Source: Rs1 sp000416275
Lineage (GTDB): Bacteria > Pseudomonadota > Gammaproteobacteria > Pseudomonadales > Balneatricaceae
DNA length: 64,000 nt
Assembly: GCA_965243635.1 (NCBI GenBank)
Contig: OZ251574.1
Location: forward strand, 4,340,001-4,404,000
Reading direction: 5' to 3'
Within the stretch, counting starts at the first letter, position 1. Every line of letters begins with the position of its first letter. Under the pieces are notes generated by a model, which worked only from the letters and a program-made list of their open reading frames with translations, did not search any database and was not told the origin of the DNA. A program made the position numbers and the translations under genes. This document shows, one piece after another, positions 9,227 to 18,193 of this stretch.

Positions 9227-10363
9227 ATGAAAAAATCCGCTACTATCGAACTCGTCTGTGATCTAATTTCACGTAAATCAGTGACTCCTGAAGACGCCGG
9301 TTGCCAACAGGTCTTGATTGAACGGTTGGAAAACTTGGGCTTTGTTATTGAAAAGATGCCTTTTTCCAATGTTAAAAACTTTTGGGCAAGACGCGGTACT
9401 ACCAGCCCATTACTGTGCTTTGCCGGTCATACTGATGTCGTGCCATCAGGGCCTGTAGAACAATGGCACAGTGATCCATTCACTGCCACTATACACGACG
9501 GTTACATCCGAGGGCGCGGCGCTGCGGATATGAAAGGCGGGATTGCAGCTTGGATAACCGCACTAGAGCGTTTTTTACAACACCACCCCGACCACCAAGG
9601 CTCAATTGCACTGTTGATTACCAGTGATGAAGAGGGCGAATTCGTTAACGGCACCACCAGAGTGATTGATACTTTAGAGGCTCGGGATGAAAAAATTGAC
9701 TGGTGCATTGTAGGAGAGGCTTCCAGCACTGAGCAACTTGGCGATATTGTTAAAAACGGCCGCCGCGGATCTCTCAGTGGCACATTGAAGATTAAAGGTA
9801 TACAAGGTCATGTCGCCTACCCGCATCTAGTTAAAAACCCGATACATTTGTCCTCGGCTGCCATCACTGAACTGACGTTGCTACAGTGGGATCAAGGCAA
9901 CCAGTTCTTCCCGCCTACTAGTTTCCAAATTTCCAACTATCACGCGGGCACTGGGGCCAACAATATTGTGCCCGGAGAAGCGGTAATTGACTTTAATTTT
10001 CGGTTTTCGACTGAATCGACTGCCGATGATTTAAAGTCCCGAGTACATAGTATTTTAGACAGCCACGACTTAGATTATGAAATCAATTGGGTATTCTCTG
10101 GCAATCCTTTTTTAACCACTAAAGGTCAGCTAATCGATGCCAGTTTAGCCGCTATTAAATCAGTCACAGGGTTAAATGCCGAACTATCGACCTCTGGCGG
10201 CACCTCGGATGGACGTTTCATCGCCCCAACGGGTGCTCAAGTTATTGAATTAGGGCCCGTTAATGCGACCATTCATAAAATCAATGAGTGTGTTAAAGCT
10301 GACGATTTGGATACGCTTTCAAACGTTTATGAAAATATCTTAGCCCGTTTGCTCGTGAACTAG
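9227..10363 (+). CDS. dapE: Succinyl-diaminopimelate desuccinylase
   Basis: A 378-residue M20 metallopeptidase. Visible metal-binding and catalytic residues are H68 and D70 (GHTDVVPSG), D101 (GAADMKGG), E135/E136 (SDEEG), E164-region (GEASS) and H350 near the C-terminus (ATIHKINE). It hydrolyses N-succinyl-LL-diaminopimelate to LL-diaminopimelate and succinate. Length equals the usual 375-380. The substrate-binding SGGTSDGRF block is present. It follows dapD after a spacer enlarged by the family B element and is one base from rlmA. Confidence 0.95.
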   Translation: MKKSATIELVCDLISRKSVTPEDAGCQQVLIERLENLGFVIEKMPFSNVKNFWARRGTTSPLLCFAGHTDVVPSGPVEQWHSDPFTATIHDGYIRGRGAADMKGGIAAWITALERFLQHHPDHQGSIALLITSDEEGEFVNGTTRVIDTLEARDEKIDWCIVGEASSTEQLGDIVKNGRRGSLSGTLKIKGIQGHVAYPHLVKNPIHLSSAAITELTLLQWDQGNQFFPPTSFQISNYHAGTGANNIVPGEAVIDFNFRFSTESTADDLKSRVHSILDSHDLDYEINWVFSGNPFLTTKGQLIDASLAAIKSVTGLNAELSTSGGTSDGRFIAPTGAQVIELGPVNATIHKINECVKADDLDTLSNVYENILARLLVN

Positions 10364-10364
10364 C

Positions 10365-11216
10365 ATGAACGATTCAAATTTGTGCCACTCAATTTTAGCT
10401 TGCCCTATTTGCAAAGAGCCGCTTATTCAATACAGCTCGGTGTTGCGCTGCAATCGTAATCACTGCTTTGATCGCGCCAAACAAGGCTATTGGAACTTAC
10501 TGGTAGTACAGCAGAAAAAATCTAAAGATCCCGGCGACAATCCGGAAATGGTGAGCTCTCGCCGAGAGTTTCTGGACCTAGATTATTACTTGCCACTTGC
10601 TGATGCGATCGGCACTGTACTATCACAACAGCTTCGAAATAAGAGTGGCGCTACTATTTTGGACATGGGGTGTGGTGAGGGCTACTACACTTCTCAGTGG
10701 CAGCAAAGCTTAGCAGCGCAGCACTTTTGGGGGCTGGACATTTCCAAGCACGCCATCAAAGAGGCCACCAGGCGCAACCAAGACATCACTTGGTTAGTCG
10801 CCAGTGGCGCCAATATGCCAGTCGCTGACCAAAGCTTAGATGTACTGACGGTAATTTTTAGTCGCTTAATGCCACAGCCATTCGCCAAAGTACTTAAAGA
10901 TAAGGCATTATTAATCCTAGTGTGGCCAACGACACAGCACTTAATACAATTAAAACAGGTTATGTATGACGATATTAAAGAATCTCAATACAATCCCAGC
11001 GCTGACTTAGAGCCACTATTTTCGGTCATATCTCAGCAATTACTTGAGTTTGATTTCAATATTGACACTGAATCAGCGCTGCTCAACTTACTAAAAATGA
11101 CTCCTCACGGGCAAAAAATCAACCACCAAAAGAAATTATCCCTAGTGACAAATTTACCGATCAAGCTGACCTTTAGCGTTAATATCGGCTGTTTTAGCAA
11201 GACGGCTGCAAGCTAG
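10365..11216 (+). CDS. rlmA: 23S rRNA (guanine-N1)-methyltransferase RlmA
   Basis: The N-terminal zinc finger has C13, C16, C29 and H33/C34 in the spacing of RlmA proteins. It is followed by KQGYWNLL and the SAM-binding loop ILDMGCGEGYY (about residues 96-106). This enzyme methylates G745 (or G748 in the RlmA-II group) in helix 35 of 23S rRNA. At 283 residues it is slightly longer than E. coli RlmA. It starts one base after the dapE stop, so it is translationally linked to it. The context does not separate RlmA-I from RlmA-II. Confidence 0.88.
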   Translation: MNDSNLCHSILACPICKEPLIQYSSVLRCNRNHCFDRAKQGYWNLLVVQQKKSKDPGDNPEMVSSRREFLDLDYYLPLADAIGTVLSQQLRNKSGATILDMGCGEGYYTSQWQQSLAAQHFWGLDISKHAIKEATRRNQDITWLVASGANMPVADQSLDVLTVIFSRLMPQPFAKVLKDKALLILVWPTTQHLIQLKQVMYDDIKESQYNPSADLEPLFSVISQQLLEFDFNIDTESALLNLLKMTPHGQKINHQKKLSLVTNLPIKLTFSVNIGCFSKTAAS

Positions 11217-11222
11217 ATCATT

Positions 11223-11540
11223 ATGAAAACTCCGATTAAAAACTCAACACCATCCAGTCTCGCTTTTAAAATCAAACGATTTTTACAGCGACAAGCGGTA
11301 AAAACCCAACAGAATTTAACGCTTATTTTAATTGGCTTTGCAATGACACTACTGGGAATTGGCTTGGTGATGGGCGGTGAGTTTTTGGTTAATAAACCTC
11401 TACATCAAGAGCTGGTCGCTTTTGCAGGAGTGGTGATTATTGCAATTGGCTGTCTGCTGGCAATTATTGGCTATATAAGCATGAGCTTTTTACGAATATT
11501 TTACGTCATTACCCGAGATGATGAAGACCCCAAAGTTTAA
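11223..11540 (+). CDS. Small two-helix membrane protein of unknown function
   Basis: The 105-residue product has a basic N-terminus (about 1-30) and two hydrophobic segments (about 31-52 and 64-92), ending in an acidic tail. It starts 7 bp after the rlmA stop, so it is probably the last gene of the dap-rlmA transcript. I do not recognise the family. Confidence 0.6.
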   Translation: MKTPIKNSTPSSLAFKIKRFLQRQAVKTQQNLTLILIGFAMTLLGIGLVMGGEFLVNKPLHQELVAFAGVVIIAIGCLLAIIGYISMSFLRIFYVITRDDEDPKV

Positions 11541-11859
11541 AATAACACGGGGACCGAAACGCAATCCAAAGCTTAGTTTTTATCTGGATAGGTCCCTGTC
11601 AACATTGTGAGGACAATTAATATAATGATTTTTTATAGGAATTTTAGACAAAAAAAAGGGTAACCAAAAAGGTTACCCCAAAATGACAAGAACCGTGTTT
11701 CCCTGCTCTATGATGACTCATAAAACAAGGAAGAGTGAAGTTAACCTAAGATGAAAGCTCACAGAGAGTGTCTGTAAGTTTTTTAAATCGGGTTATCTTG
11801 CGAGCCCAATAATAATACCTGTAATGAGAACGATTTGCAATACTATTCTCAAATATAAT
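11541..11859. other. Convergent intergenic region
   Basis: This stretch lies between the ends of the plus-strand dap-rlmA group and the minus-strand gltBD group. The only clear element is the terminator hairpin at 11650-11680. No gene is seen. Confidence 0.6.
11650..11680 (-). terminator. Rho-independent terminator downstream of gltD
   Basis: Read on the minus strand there is an 8-bp perfect stem GGGTAACC/GGTTACCC with a five-T loop followed by a run of seven T. It lies about 180 bp beyond the gltD stop codon. On the plus strand no T-run follows, so it serves the minus-strand operon. Confidence 0.85.
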
Positions 11860-13281
11860 TTATACTTCCAGGTAATCCATAATTCCCTCTGCCGCCCGAC
11901 GCCCTTCTGCAATGGCTGTCACCACTAAATCAGAACCGCGAACCATATCTCCACCGGCAAATATTTTTGGATTAGATGTTTGAAAGGCATACTCAGATTT
12001 TTCCTGGGCAATCACTCGGCCATCATCTTCTAAATGAATCCCAATTTCACTCATCCAAGGCTCGGGACTGGGCCTGAAGCCAAAGGCGATTAAAATCACA
12101 TCCGCCGCTATTATCTGTTCCGAACCTGCGACCACTTCCGCACGACGTCGGCCATTTTCATCGGGCTCCCCCATCTGCGTGAGCACTACTTTAAGACCTG
12201 TAACTTTGCCAGCTGCACCGATTACTGCTACCGGCTGCCGGTTAAATTTAAAGATCACGCCCTCTTCTTTGGCGTTGACCACTTCACTCTTAGAACCCGG
12301 CATATTGGCGCGATCGCGACGATAGGCACAAGTGACCGATTCAGCACCCTGACGGACTGCGGTGCGATTACAATCCATTGCTGTATCACCGCCACCTAGT
12401 ACAATTACCTTTTTACCTTTAAGGTCAATAAAGTCGGCGGGATCTTTCTCGAACCCCAAATGGTGATTAGCATTGGAAATAAGGTAGGGAAGCGCCTCGT
12501 AAACACCCGCTAAATCCTCACCTGAGAAGCCACCTTTCATATAGGTATAAGTGCCCATACCCATGAAAACGGCATCATACTGTGCTATCAATTGGTCAAT
12601 CTTAATATCGCTGCCAACGTTACAATTGAGCTTGAATTCAACACCCATTTTTTCAAACATCTTCCGCCGTCTCTGCATCACCGCTTTTTCTAATTTAAAT
12701 TCAGGGATACCAAAGGTCAGCAAGCCACCAATTTCTGGATGTCTATCGAATACCACCGGTGAGATACCGTTGCGAATTAAGACATCTGCACAAGCTAAAC
12801 CTGCTGGCCCCGCCCCGATAACCGCTACTTTTTTATCTGTTTTCATGACGTTATCTAAATTAGGCTCCCAGCCCATAGCGATAGCTGTATCGGTAACATA
12901 TTTTTCTACCGCGCCTATCGTCACTGCACCAAAGCCATCATTAAGGGTACACGCCCCTTCACATAATCGATCTTGCGGACAAACTCGTCCACACACTTCC
13001 GGCAGAGAATTGGTTTGATGGGATAATTCGACCGCTTCGATGATATTGCCTTCTGCTACCAATTTTAGCCAGTCTGGAATATGGTTATGTACTGGGCATT
13101 TCCATGAGCAATAAGGGTTGCCACACTCTAGGCAGCGGTGTGATTGTTTAGCGGCTCTGGCGGGTTTAAACGGCTCATATATTTCGGCAAAGCGCTCTTT
13201 ACGCACTTCAGCTTCCACTTTTGCAGGCCCTTTACGGGACAAATCTAGAAACAGAAAATCATTGTGTAATCGCGTAGACAT
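11860..13281 (-). CDS. gltD: Glutamate synthase (NADPH) small subunit
   Basis: A 473-residue flavoprotein. Two cysteine clusters, C50/C53/C58/C62 and C97/C101/C107/C111, bind the 4Fe-4S centres. GAGPAG at 156-161 is the FAD Rossmann motif, and GGGDTAMD in the second half is the NADPH site. It passes electrons from NADPH to the GltB subunit, which makes two glutamates from glutamine and 2-oxoglutarate. Its gene lies downstream of gltB as usual, but the gap of 236 bp is enlarged by a short MITE copy. The ATG at 13279-13281 follows GAGGTAAC. Confidence 0.96.
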   Translation of the reverse strand: MSTRLHNDFLFLDLSRKGPAKVEAEVRKERFAEIYEPFKPARAAKQSHRCLECGNPYCSWKCPVHNHIPDWLKLVAEGNIIEAVELSHQTNSLPEVCGRVCPQDRLCEGACTLNDGFGAVTIGAVEKYVTDTAIAMGWEPNLDNVMKTDKKVAVIGAGPAGLACADVLIRNGISPVVFDRHPEIGGLLTFGIPEFKLEKAVMQRRRKMFEKMGVEFKLNCNVGSDIKIDQLIAQYDAVFMGMGTYTYMKGGFSGEDLAGVYEALPYLISNANHHLGFEKDPADFIDLKGKKVIVLGGGDTAMDCNRTAVRQGAESVTCAYRRDRANMPGSKSEVVNAKEEGVIFKFNRQPVAVIGAAGKVTGLKVVLTQMGEPDENGRRRAEVVAGSEQIIAADVILIAFGFRPSPEPWMSEIGIHLEDDGRVIAQEKSEYAFQTSNPKIFAGGDMVRGSDLVVTAIAEGRRAAEGIMDYLEV

Positions 13282-13401
13282 TAGTTACCTCTTCGGAGTT
13301 CATTTAACAAAGAACTCTCTGTATTCAGCAGTAGCTTTTACCGCTACTGCCTTGGTTCACTGGTAGCACAGACACTTAGCTATAACCGAGTGTCTGTTCA
13401 A

Positions 13402-13470
13402 CCTGAAGCTGTGACTTCAATGCGCGACATAGCACCAGCTCTGTATACATTTTGAAGCCGGGGATTCAGG
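13402..13470 (+). mobile_element. MITE family A, internally deleted 69-bp copy inside the gltBD operon
   Basis: Both ends are recognisable (CCTGAAGCTGTGACTTCA and TTTGAAGCCGGGGATTCAGG), with only about 30 bp of interior left. The flanks TTCAA and TACAA match at 4 of 5 positions, consistent with an old target duplication. It sits between gltB and gltD and, as RNA, could fold into a hairpin in the intercistronic region. Confidence 0.8.
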
Positions 13471-13517
13471 TACAATATAAACAAATTGCACTGTGCAATT
13501 TTCGTACACCTTAATCG

Positions 13518-16500
13518 TTACTCCTGGCGCACTCTCATATTGGTGAGTAGCTTGGTTAAGCTGGCAGCCTTAGGTTTGACTAGCCAGAAATAGCGCAGAT
13601 AATCCTCGAGATTTTCATACAACTCAGCGGCTAACTCACTAGCCGTTTCCTCAATAAATTCTTTGATGACACCGCGCAAATGGTTTTTGTACTCTTCCAT
13701 TGCCTCAGTGTGAATCCGTTGGATATCAACTAACTCATTGTTGTATTTGTCGATAAACGATTTATCGGCATCGTATACATAGGCGAAACCACCGGTCATA
13801 CCCGCGCCAAAGTTATGGCCTGTTGGACCTAAGACCACCACAAGTCCGCCGGTCATGTATTCGCAGCAATGATCTCCGGCACCTTCTATCACCGCGTGTA
13901 CTCCAGAGTTGCGAACGGCAAAGCGCTCACCGGCTCTGCCCGCGGCAAACATTTTTCCGCCAGTTCCACCATACAGGCAAGTATTGCCAATGATAGCGGT
14001 AGATTCCATATCCTTATTGACGTTGGAAAAAGTCTTGATTACTATTTTTCCGCCGGTCATTCCCTTGCCTACATAATCGTTGGCATCTCCCTCTAGATAC
14101 AGATTCTGTCCCCCGGCATTCCACACCCCAAAAGACTGTCCAGCGTGGCCGACAAACCTAAAGTTGATCGGTACTTTTGCCATGCCATGATCTCCGTGGT
14201 GACGGGCAATTATCCCCGAGGTTCTAGCGCCCACCGATCGGTCACAATTAGTAATCTTAAACTGCCATTCGCCGCCTTGGAATTTAGCGATTGCCGACTC
14301 GGCAATGTCCTGCATTTTTTTGTTCAGTCCACCTGCATCATAGGGATCGTTGCGCTCAACTTGACAAGTCTGCGGTGCACTTGGATCGACACCTCCATCG
14401 CTTAAGATCGGGCTGAGGTCTAAGTTTTTCTGTCGATTGGTATTGCCTTCAATCACATCCAGTAATTCAACACGGCCTACCAACTCCTGCAGTGATCTAA
14501 CTCCTAAATACGCGAGCCACTGCCGCGTCTCTTCGGCGACAAAGGTAAAGAAGTTCTTTACCATATCAACCGTGCCACGGAAAAACTCCTCCCTGAGCTC
14601 TTCGTTTTGCGTCGCGACACCGGTAGCACAGTTATTCAAGTGACAGATACGTAAAAACTTACAGCCCAATGCAACCATTGGCATAGTGCCGAAGCCGAAG
14701 CTTTCAGCACCTAAGATAGCGCCCTTAATCACATCTAGCCCGGTTTTTAATCCACCGTCAGTCTGCAGCCGCACTCGACCGCGCAACTGATTGCCACGCA
14801 GCGATTGATGCGCATCAGACAAACCTAATTCCCAGGGAGAGCCTGCATGGTGAATAGATGTCATCGGTGAGGCGGCGGTACCACCATCGTAACCCGATAT
14901 GGTGATCAGATCGGCGTAAGCTTTAGCGACCCCGCAGGCGATAGTCCCCACCCCAGGTCGAGAGACCAGTTTAACTGAAACCAATCCCTGTGGATTTATT
15001 TGCTTCAAGTCGAAAATCAGCTGCGCTAGATCTTCAATTGAGTAAATATCATGGTGAGGAGGTGGTGAGATCAGCGTGACACCGGGAACCGAGAAACGCA
15101 GCTTAGCAATCAGCTTATTAACCTTTGCACCTGGCAATTGCCCACCCTCACCTGGTTTTGCACCTTGCGCTACTTTGATTTGCATCACGTCTGCATTGAT
15201 CAAATATTCGGGCGTAACCCCAAAGCGCCCCGAGGCAATCTGTTTGATTTTAGAGCGCTTAATCGTCCCGTGACGGGCCGGATCCTCCCCTCCTTCTCCG
15301 GAGTTAGAGCGGCCTCCCAATTCATTCATCGCCGTGGCCAAAGCTTCATGTGCCTCTGGGGATAGAGCCCCTAGCGACATCGCTGCCGAATCGAAGCGTT
15401 TTAAAATATTCTCAATTGGCTCTACTTCACTGAGATCCAGTTTCGGCTGCTTAGCATTGAGCACAAACATATCACGCAAGGTAGCCACGTCACGGTTGTT
15501 GACTAGGTCTGCATATTTTTGATAAATTTTACTATCGCCGGTTTTTACCGCCTGGTGAATAGTAGTAACCACATCCGGGTTGTACGCGTGATACTCGCCA
15601 TCAAATTTGTATTTAAAAAGACCGCCGGGCCGAATCGGCTTACGGGCCAACCAAGCCTCTTTAGCCAATGTTTGCTGATCTATTGCAAAATCAACAAATT
15701 TAGCCCCTTGGATCCGGCTGCTAACTCCTTTGAAACAAAAGTCGGTTACCTCATCACTTAAACCTACCGCTTCAAACAAATGCGCTCCACGATAAGAAGC
15801 AATGGTAGAAATCCCCATTTTCGAGAGTATTTTCAGCAGACCTTTATTGATTCCGCGACGATAGTTTTCATGGCTATCTAGCGGCTCTAATAGCAGTTCA
15901 CCACTATTACACAAGTCTCTCAATACCCGATAAACTAGATATGGGTAGACAGCGGTCGCTCCAAAGCCAAATAACACCGCAAACTGATGTGAATCCCTGA
16001 CGGTACCAGTTTCGACTACGATATTAGAATCACAGCGCAGGCCTTGGTCCACGAGCCTATTGTGCACCGCCCCCGTCGCCATTGCCGCGGGAATTGGCAG
16101 ATTGCCTTTAACCAAAAGCGCATCTGTCAAAATGATAATCACTTTGCCTGCGCGTACTTCTGCTTCCGCTTTATCCACAGCAAGCTGTAAAGCTTGCTCT
16201 AGGGATAAGTCTTGAGGATTATAATTAAGATCAATAGTGGCGACCGAAAAACCAGCAAACTGGTTGTCTCGCAAGCGGCGGAACTTACTGGCGGACAATA
16301 CCGGTGTGGTTAAAATTATACGTCGCGCATGCTCGGGCGTTTCTTCAAACAAGTTAAGCTCGGCGCCAATACAAGTCTCTAAAGACATCACCACAGCTTC
16401 ACGCAGGGGATCGATCGGCGGGTTGGTAACTTGCGCAAACTGCTGTCTGAAATAATCGTACAGCGAGCGCTCTTTGGTCGATAACACCGCCATTGGCTTG

Positions 16501-17975
16501 TCATCACCCATGGAGCCGATAGCCTCCATCCCCGTTTCACCTAAAGTGCGAATAATTTGATCGCGCTCTTCAAAAGTGACCTGGAACATTTTCATGTGGG
16601 TTTTAACTTCATCAACAGACATAGTACGAAAAGATTGCGACTCCTCAGTTAAATTGAAGGTTTGCTCAATTCGCAACGCATTCTCGCGCAGCCATTTTTT
16701 GTAGGGCTGCTGTACTTTAAGCTTATTATCAACATCCGCGGTATGTAATATTTCACCACTGATGGTATCAATTGCCAATATTTGTCCGGGTCCAACTCGA
16801 CCTTGAGCAACGATGTCTTCCGGCTGGTAAGCAAATACGCCAATTTCAGAGGCGGCACAAATATAACCTTGTTTGGTAATCACCCAGCGAGACGGACGCA
16901 AGCCATTTCGATCCAACATACACACAGCATAGCGACCATCGGTCATTACCATGCCTGCAGGACCATCCCAGGGCTCCATGTGCATTGAGTTATACTCGTA
17001 GAATGCCCGTAAGCTGATATCCATAGTATCGACATTTTGCCATGCCGGTGGAATGATGGTGCGCACAGCCCGATATAAATCCATACCGCCAATCAACAAG
17101 AATTCCAACATGTTATCCATCGAGGATGAGTCGGAACCTTTACTGTTGACAATCGGCTGTAACTCTTGCAAATTGTCGATCAGAGGTGTGACGAATTTTT
17201 TAGCGCGGGCTCTAGCCCAGCTGCGATTCCCCTCAATAGTATTAATTTCACCATTGTGGGCCAGCAGTCTAAATGGCTGAGCCAACGGCCAGCGCGGTGC
17301 CGTGTTTGTTGAAAAGCGCTGATGATATGTACAAACAGCGGTTGTTAAGCGCGGATCTGCCAAGTCTTTGTAGTAGACTGCAATATCCGCCGGCATAGTT
17401 AATCCCTTGTAGGAAATAACTTTGTCGGACAGTGTGCAAATATAAAATTCTGGATCTTGCTCTAGGACTATTTCAGTTTTTCGTCGCGCTACAAATAAAT
17501 CAACCGCGAACTCTTGCGCAGTCAGCCCTTGTGGCTCGACAAAAACTTGCTCTATTTGCGGCTCATGCTGTTTGGCAATAGGGCCTAGGCAAGTATCATC
17601 AGTAGGAACTTCTCGCCAACATCTGACTTGCAGATTTTGTGCAGCTAACTGCAGATTCATTTGCTGACGGGCAAAACTAGCTTTAGCCGGATCGGCAGAC
17701 AAAAATACCATACCAACCGCAAATTTATCAGCTAAGTCTATATCCAACTCTTCTTTAACCGCTAGTCGCAGGAAAGTTTCCGGTATTTGCAGTAATAAGC
17801 CACAGCCATCGCCGGTTTTACCATCTGCGGCGATGCCACCGCGATGAGTCATACAGACTAACGATTCTATAGCTTTTTCTAACAGTTCATGACTAGCGCG
17901 TCCTTCAAGGTGGGCCATCAACCCAAAACCGCAGTTATCCTTGAATTCATCCGCGCGATAAAGACCTACACTCAT
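13518..17975 (-). CDS. gltB: Glutamate synthase (NADPH) large subunit
   Basis: The 1485-residue protein has the expected layout. A glutaminase domain whose catalytic Cys is C15 (KDNCGFGLMAH) follows a short propeptide. Next come a central domain, an FMN-binding synthase domain with GGRSNSGEGGEDPAR and the 3Fe-4S cysteines of CRICHLNNC-type sequence (CKFLRICHLNNCATG), and a C-terminal GXGXG beta-helix domain with repeated GG/YGG motifs. It transfers glutamine amide nitrogen to 2-oxoglutarate. It is the promoter-proximal gene of gltBD and follows damX by 218 bp, in the order known from Pseudomonas. Confidence 0.97.
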   Translation of the reverse strand: MSVGLYRADEFKDNCGFGLMAHLEGRASHELLEKAIESLVCMTHRGGIAADGKTGDGCGLLLQIPETFLRLAVKEELDIDLADKFAVGMVFLSADPAKASFARQQMNLQLAAQNLQVRCWREVPTDDTCLGPIAKQHEPQIEQVFVEPQGLTAQEFAVDLFVARRKTEIVLEQDPEFYICTLSDKVISYKGLTMPADIAVYYKDLADPRLTTAVCTYHQRFSTNTAPRWPLAQPFRLLAHNGEINTIEGNRSWARARAKKFVTPLIDNLQELQPIVNSKGSDSSSMDNMLEFLLIGGMDLYRAVRTIIPPAWQNVDTMDISLRAFYEYNSMHMEPWDGPAGMVMTDGRYAVCMLDRNGLRPSRWVITKQGYICAASEIGVFAYQPEDIVAQGRVGPGQILAIDTISGEILHTADVDNKLKVQQPYKKWLRENALRIEQTFNLTEESQSFRTMSVDEVKTHMKMFQVTFEERDQIIRTLGETGMEAIGSMGDDKPMAVLSTKERSLYDYFRQQFAQVTNPPIDPLREAVVMSLETCIGAELNLFEETPEHARRIILTTPVLSASKFRRLRDNQFAGFSVATIDLNYNPQDLSLEQALQLAVDKAEAEVRAGKVIIILTDALLVKGNLPIPAAMATGAVHNRLVDQGLRCDSNIVVETGTVRDSHQFAVLFGFGATAVYPYLVYRVLRDLCNSGELLLEPLDSHENYRRGINKGLLKILSKMGISTIASYRGAHLFEAVGLSDEVTDFCFKGVSSRIQGAKFVDFAIDQQTLAKEAWLARKPIRPGGLFKYKFDGEYHAYNPDVVTTIHQAVKTGDSKIYQKYADLVNNRDVATLRDMFVLNAKQPKLDLSEVEPIENILKRFDSAAMSLGALSPEAHEALATAMNELGGRSNSGEGGEDPARHGTIKRSKIKQIASGRFGVTPEYLINADVMQIKVAQGAKPGEGGQLPGAKVNKLIAKLRFSVPGVTLISPPPHHDIYSIEDLAQLIFDLKQINPQGLVSVKLVSRPGVGTIACGVAKAYADLITISGYDGGTAASPMTSIHHAGSPWELGLSDAHQSLRGNQLRGRVRLQTDGGLKTGLDVIKGAILGAESFGFGTMPMVALGCKFLRICHLNNCATGVATQNEELREEFFRGTVDMVKNFFTFVAEETRQWLAYLGVRSLQELVGRVELLDVIEGNTNRQKNLDLSPILSDGGVDPSAPQTCQVERNDPYDAGGLNKKMQDIAESAIAKFQGGEWQFKITNCDRSVGARTSGIIARHHGDHGMAKVPINFRFVGHAGQSFGVWNAGGQNLYLEGDANDYVGKGMTGGKIVIKTFSNVNKDMESTAIIGNTCLYGGTGGKMFAAGRAGERFAVRNSGVHAVIEGAGDHCCEYMTGGLVVVLGPTGHNFGAGMTGGFAYVYDADKSFIDKYNNELVDIQRIHTEAMEEYKNHLRGVIKEFIEETASELAAELYENLEDYLRYFWLVKPKAASLTKLLTNMRVRQE

Positions 17976-18193
17976 AAATCAACTTCACTCATTAAGTTAA
18001 TAAGGATCAACCCCTTATCGCATTATTATTTTATTATAAACCTTTATTTAAAGGCTAAAAGGGGAGAGATAGTGTACACATCTATGAGGGGTTGAACAAT
18101 TTGCAGGCAGGTGACAGAGCAAGATACGACAAATAGTCCCGTAATTTTTTGATTTTACGACATTATTTTCTATTTTAAGCCGTTATGGCAATA

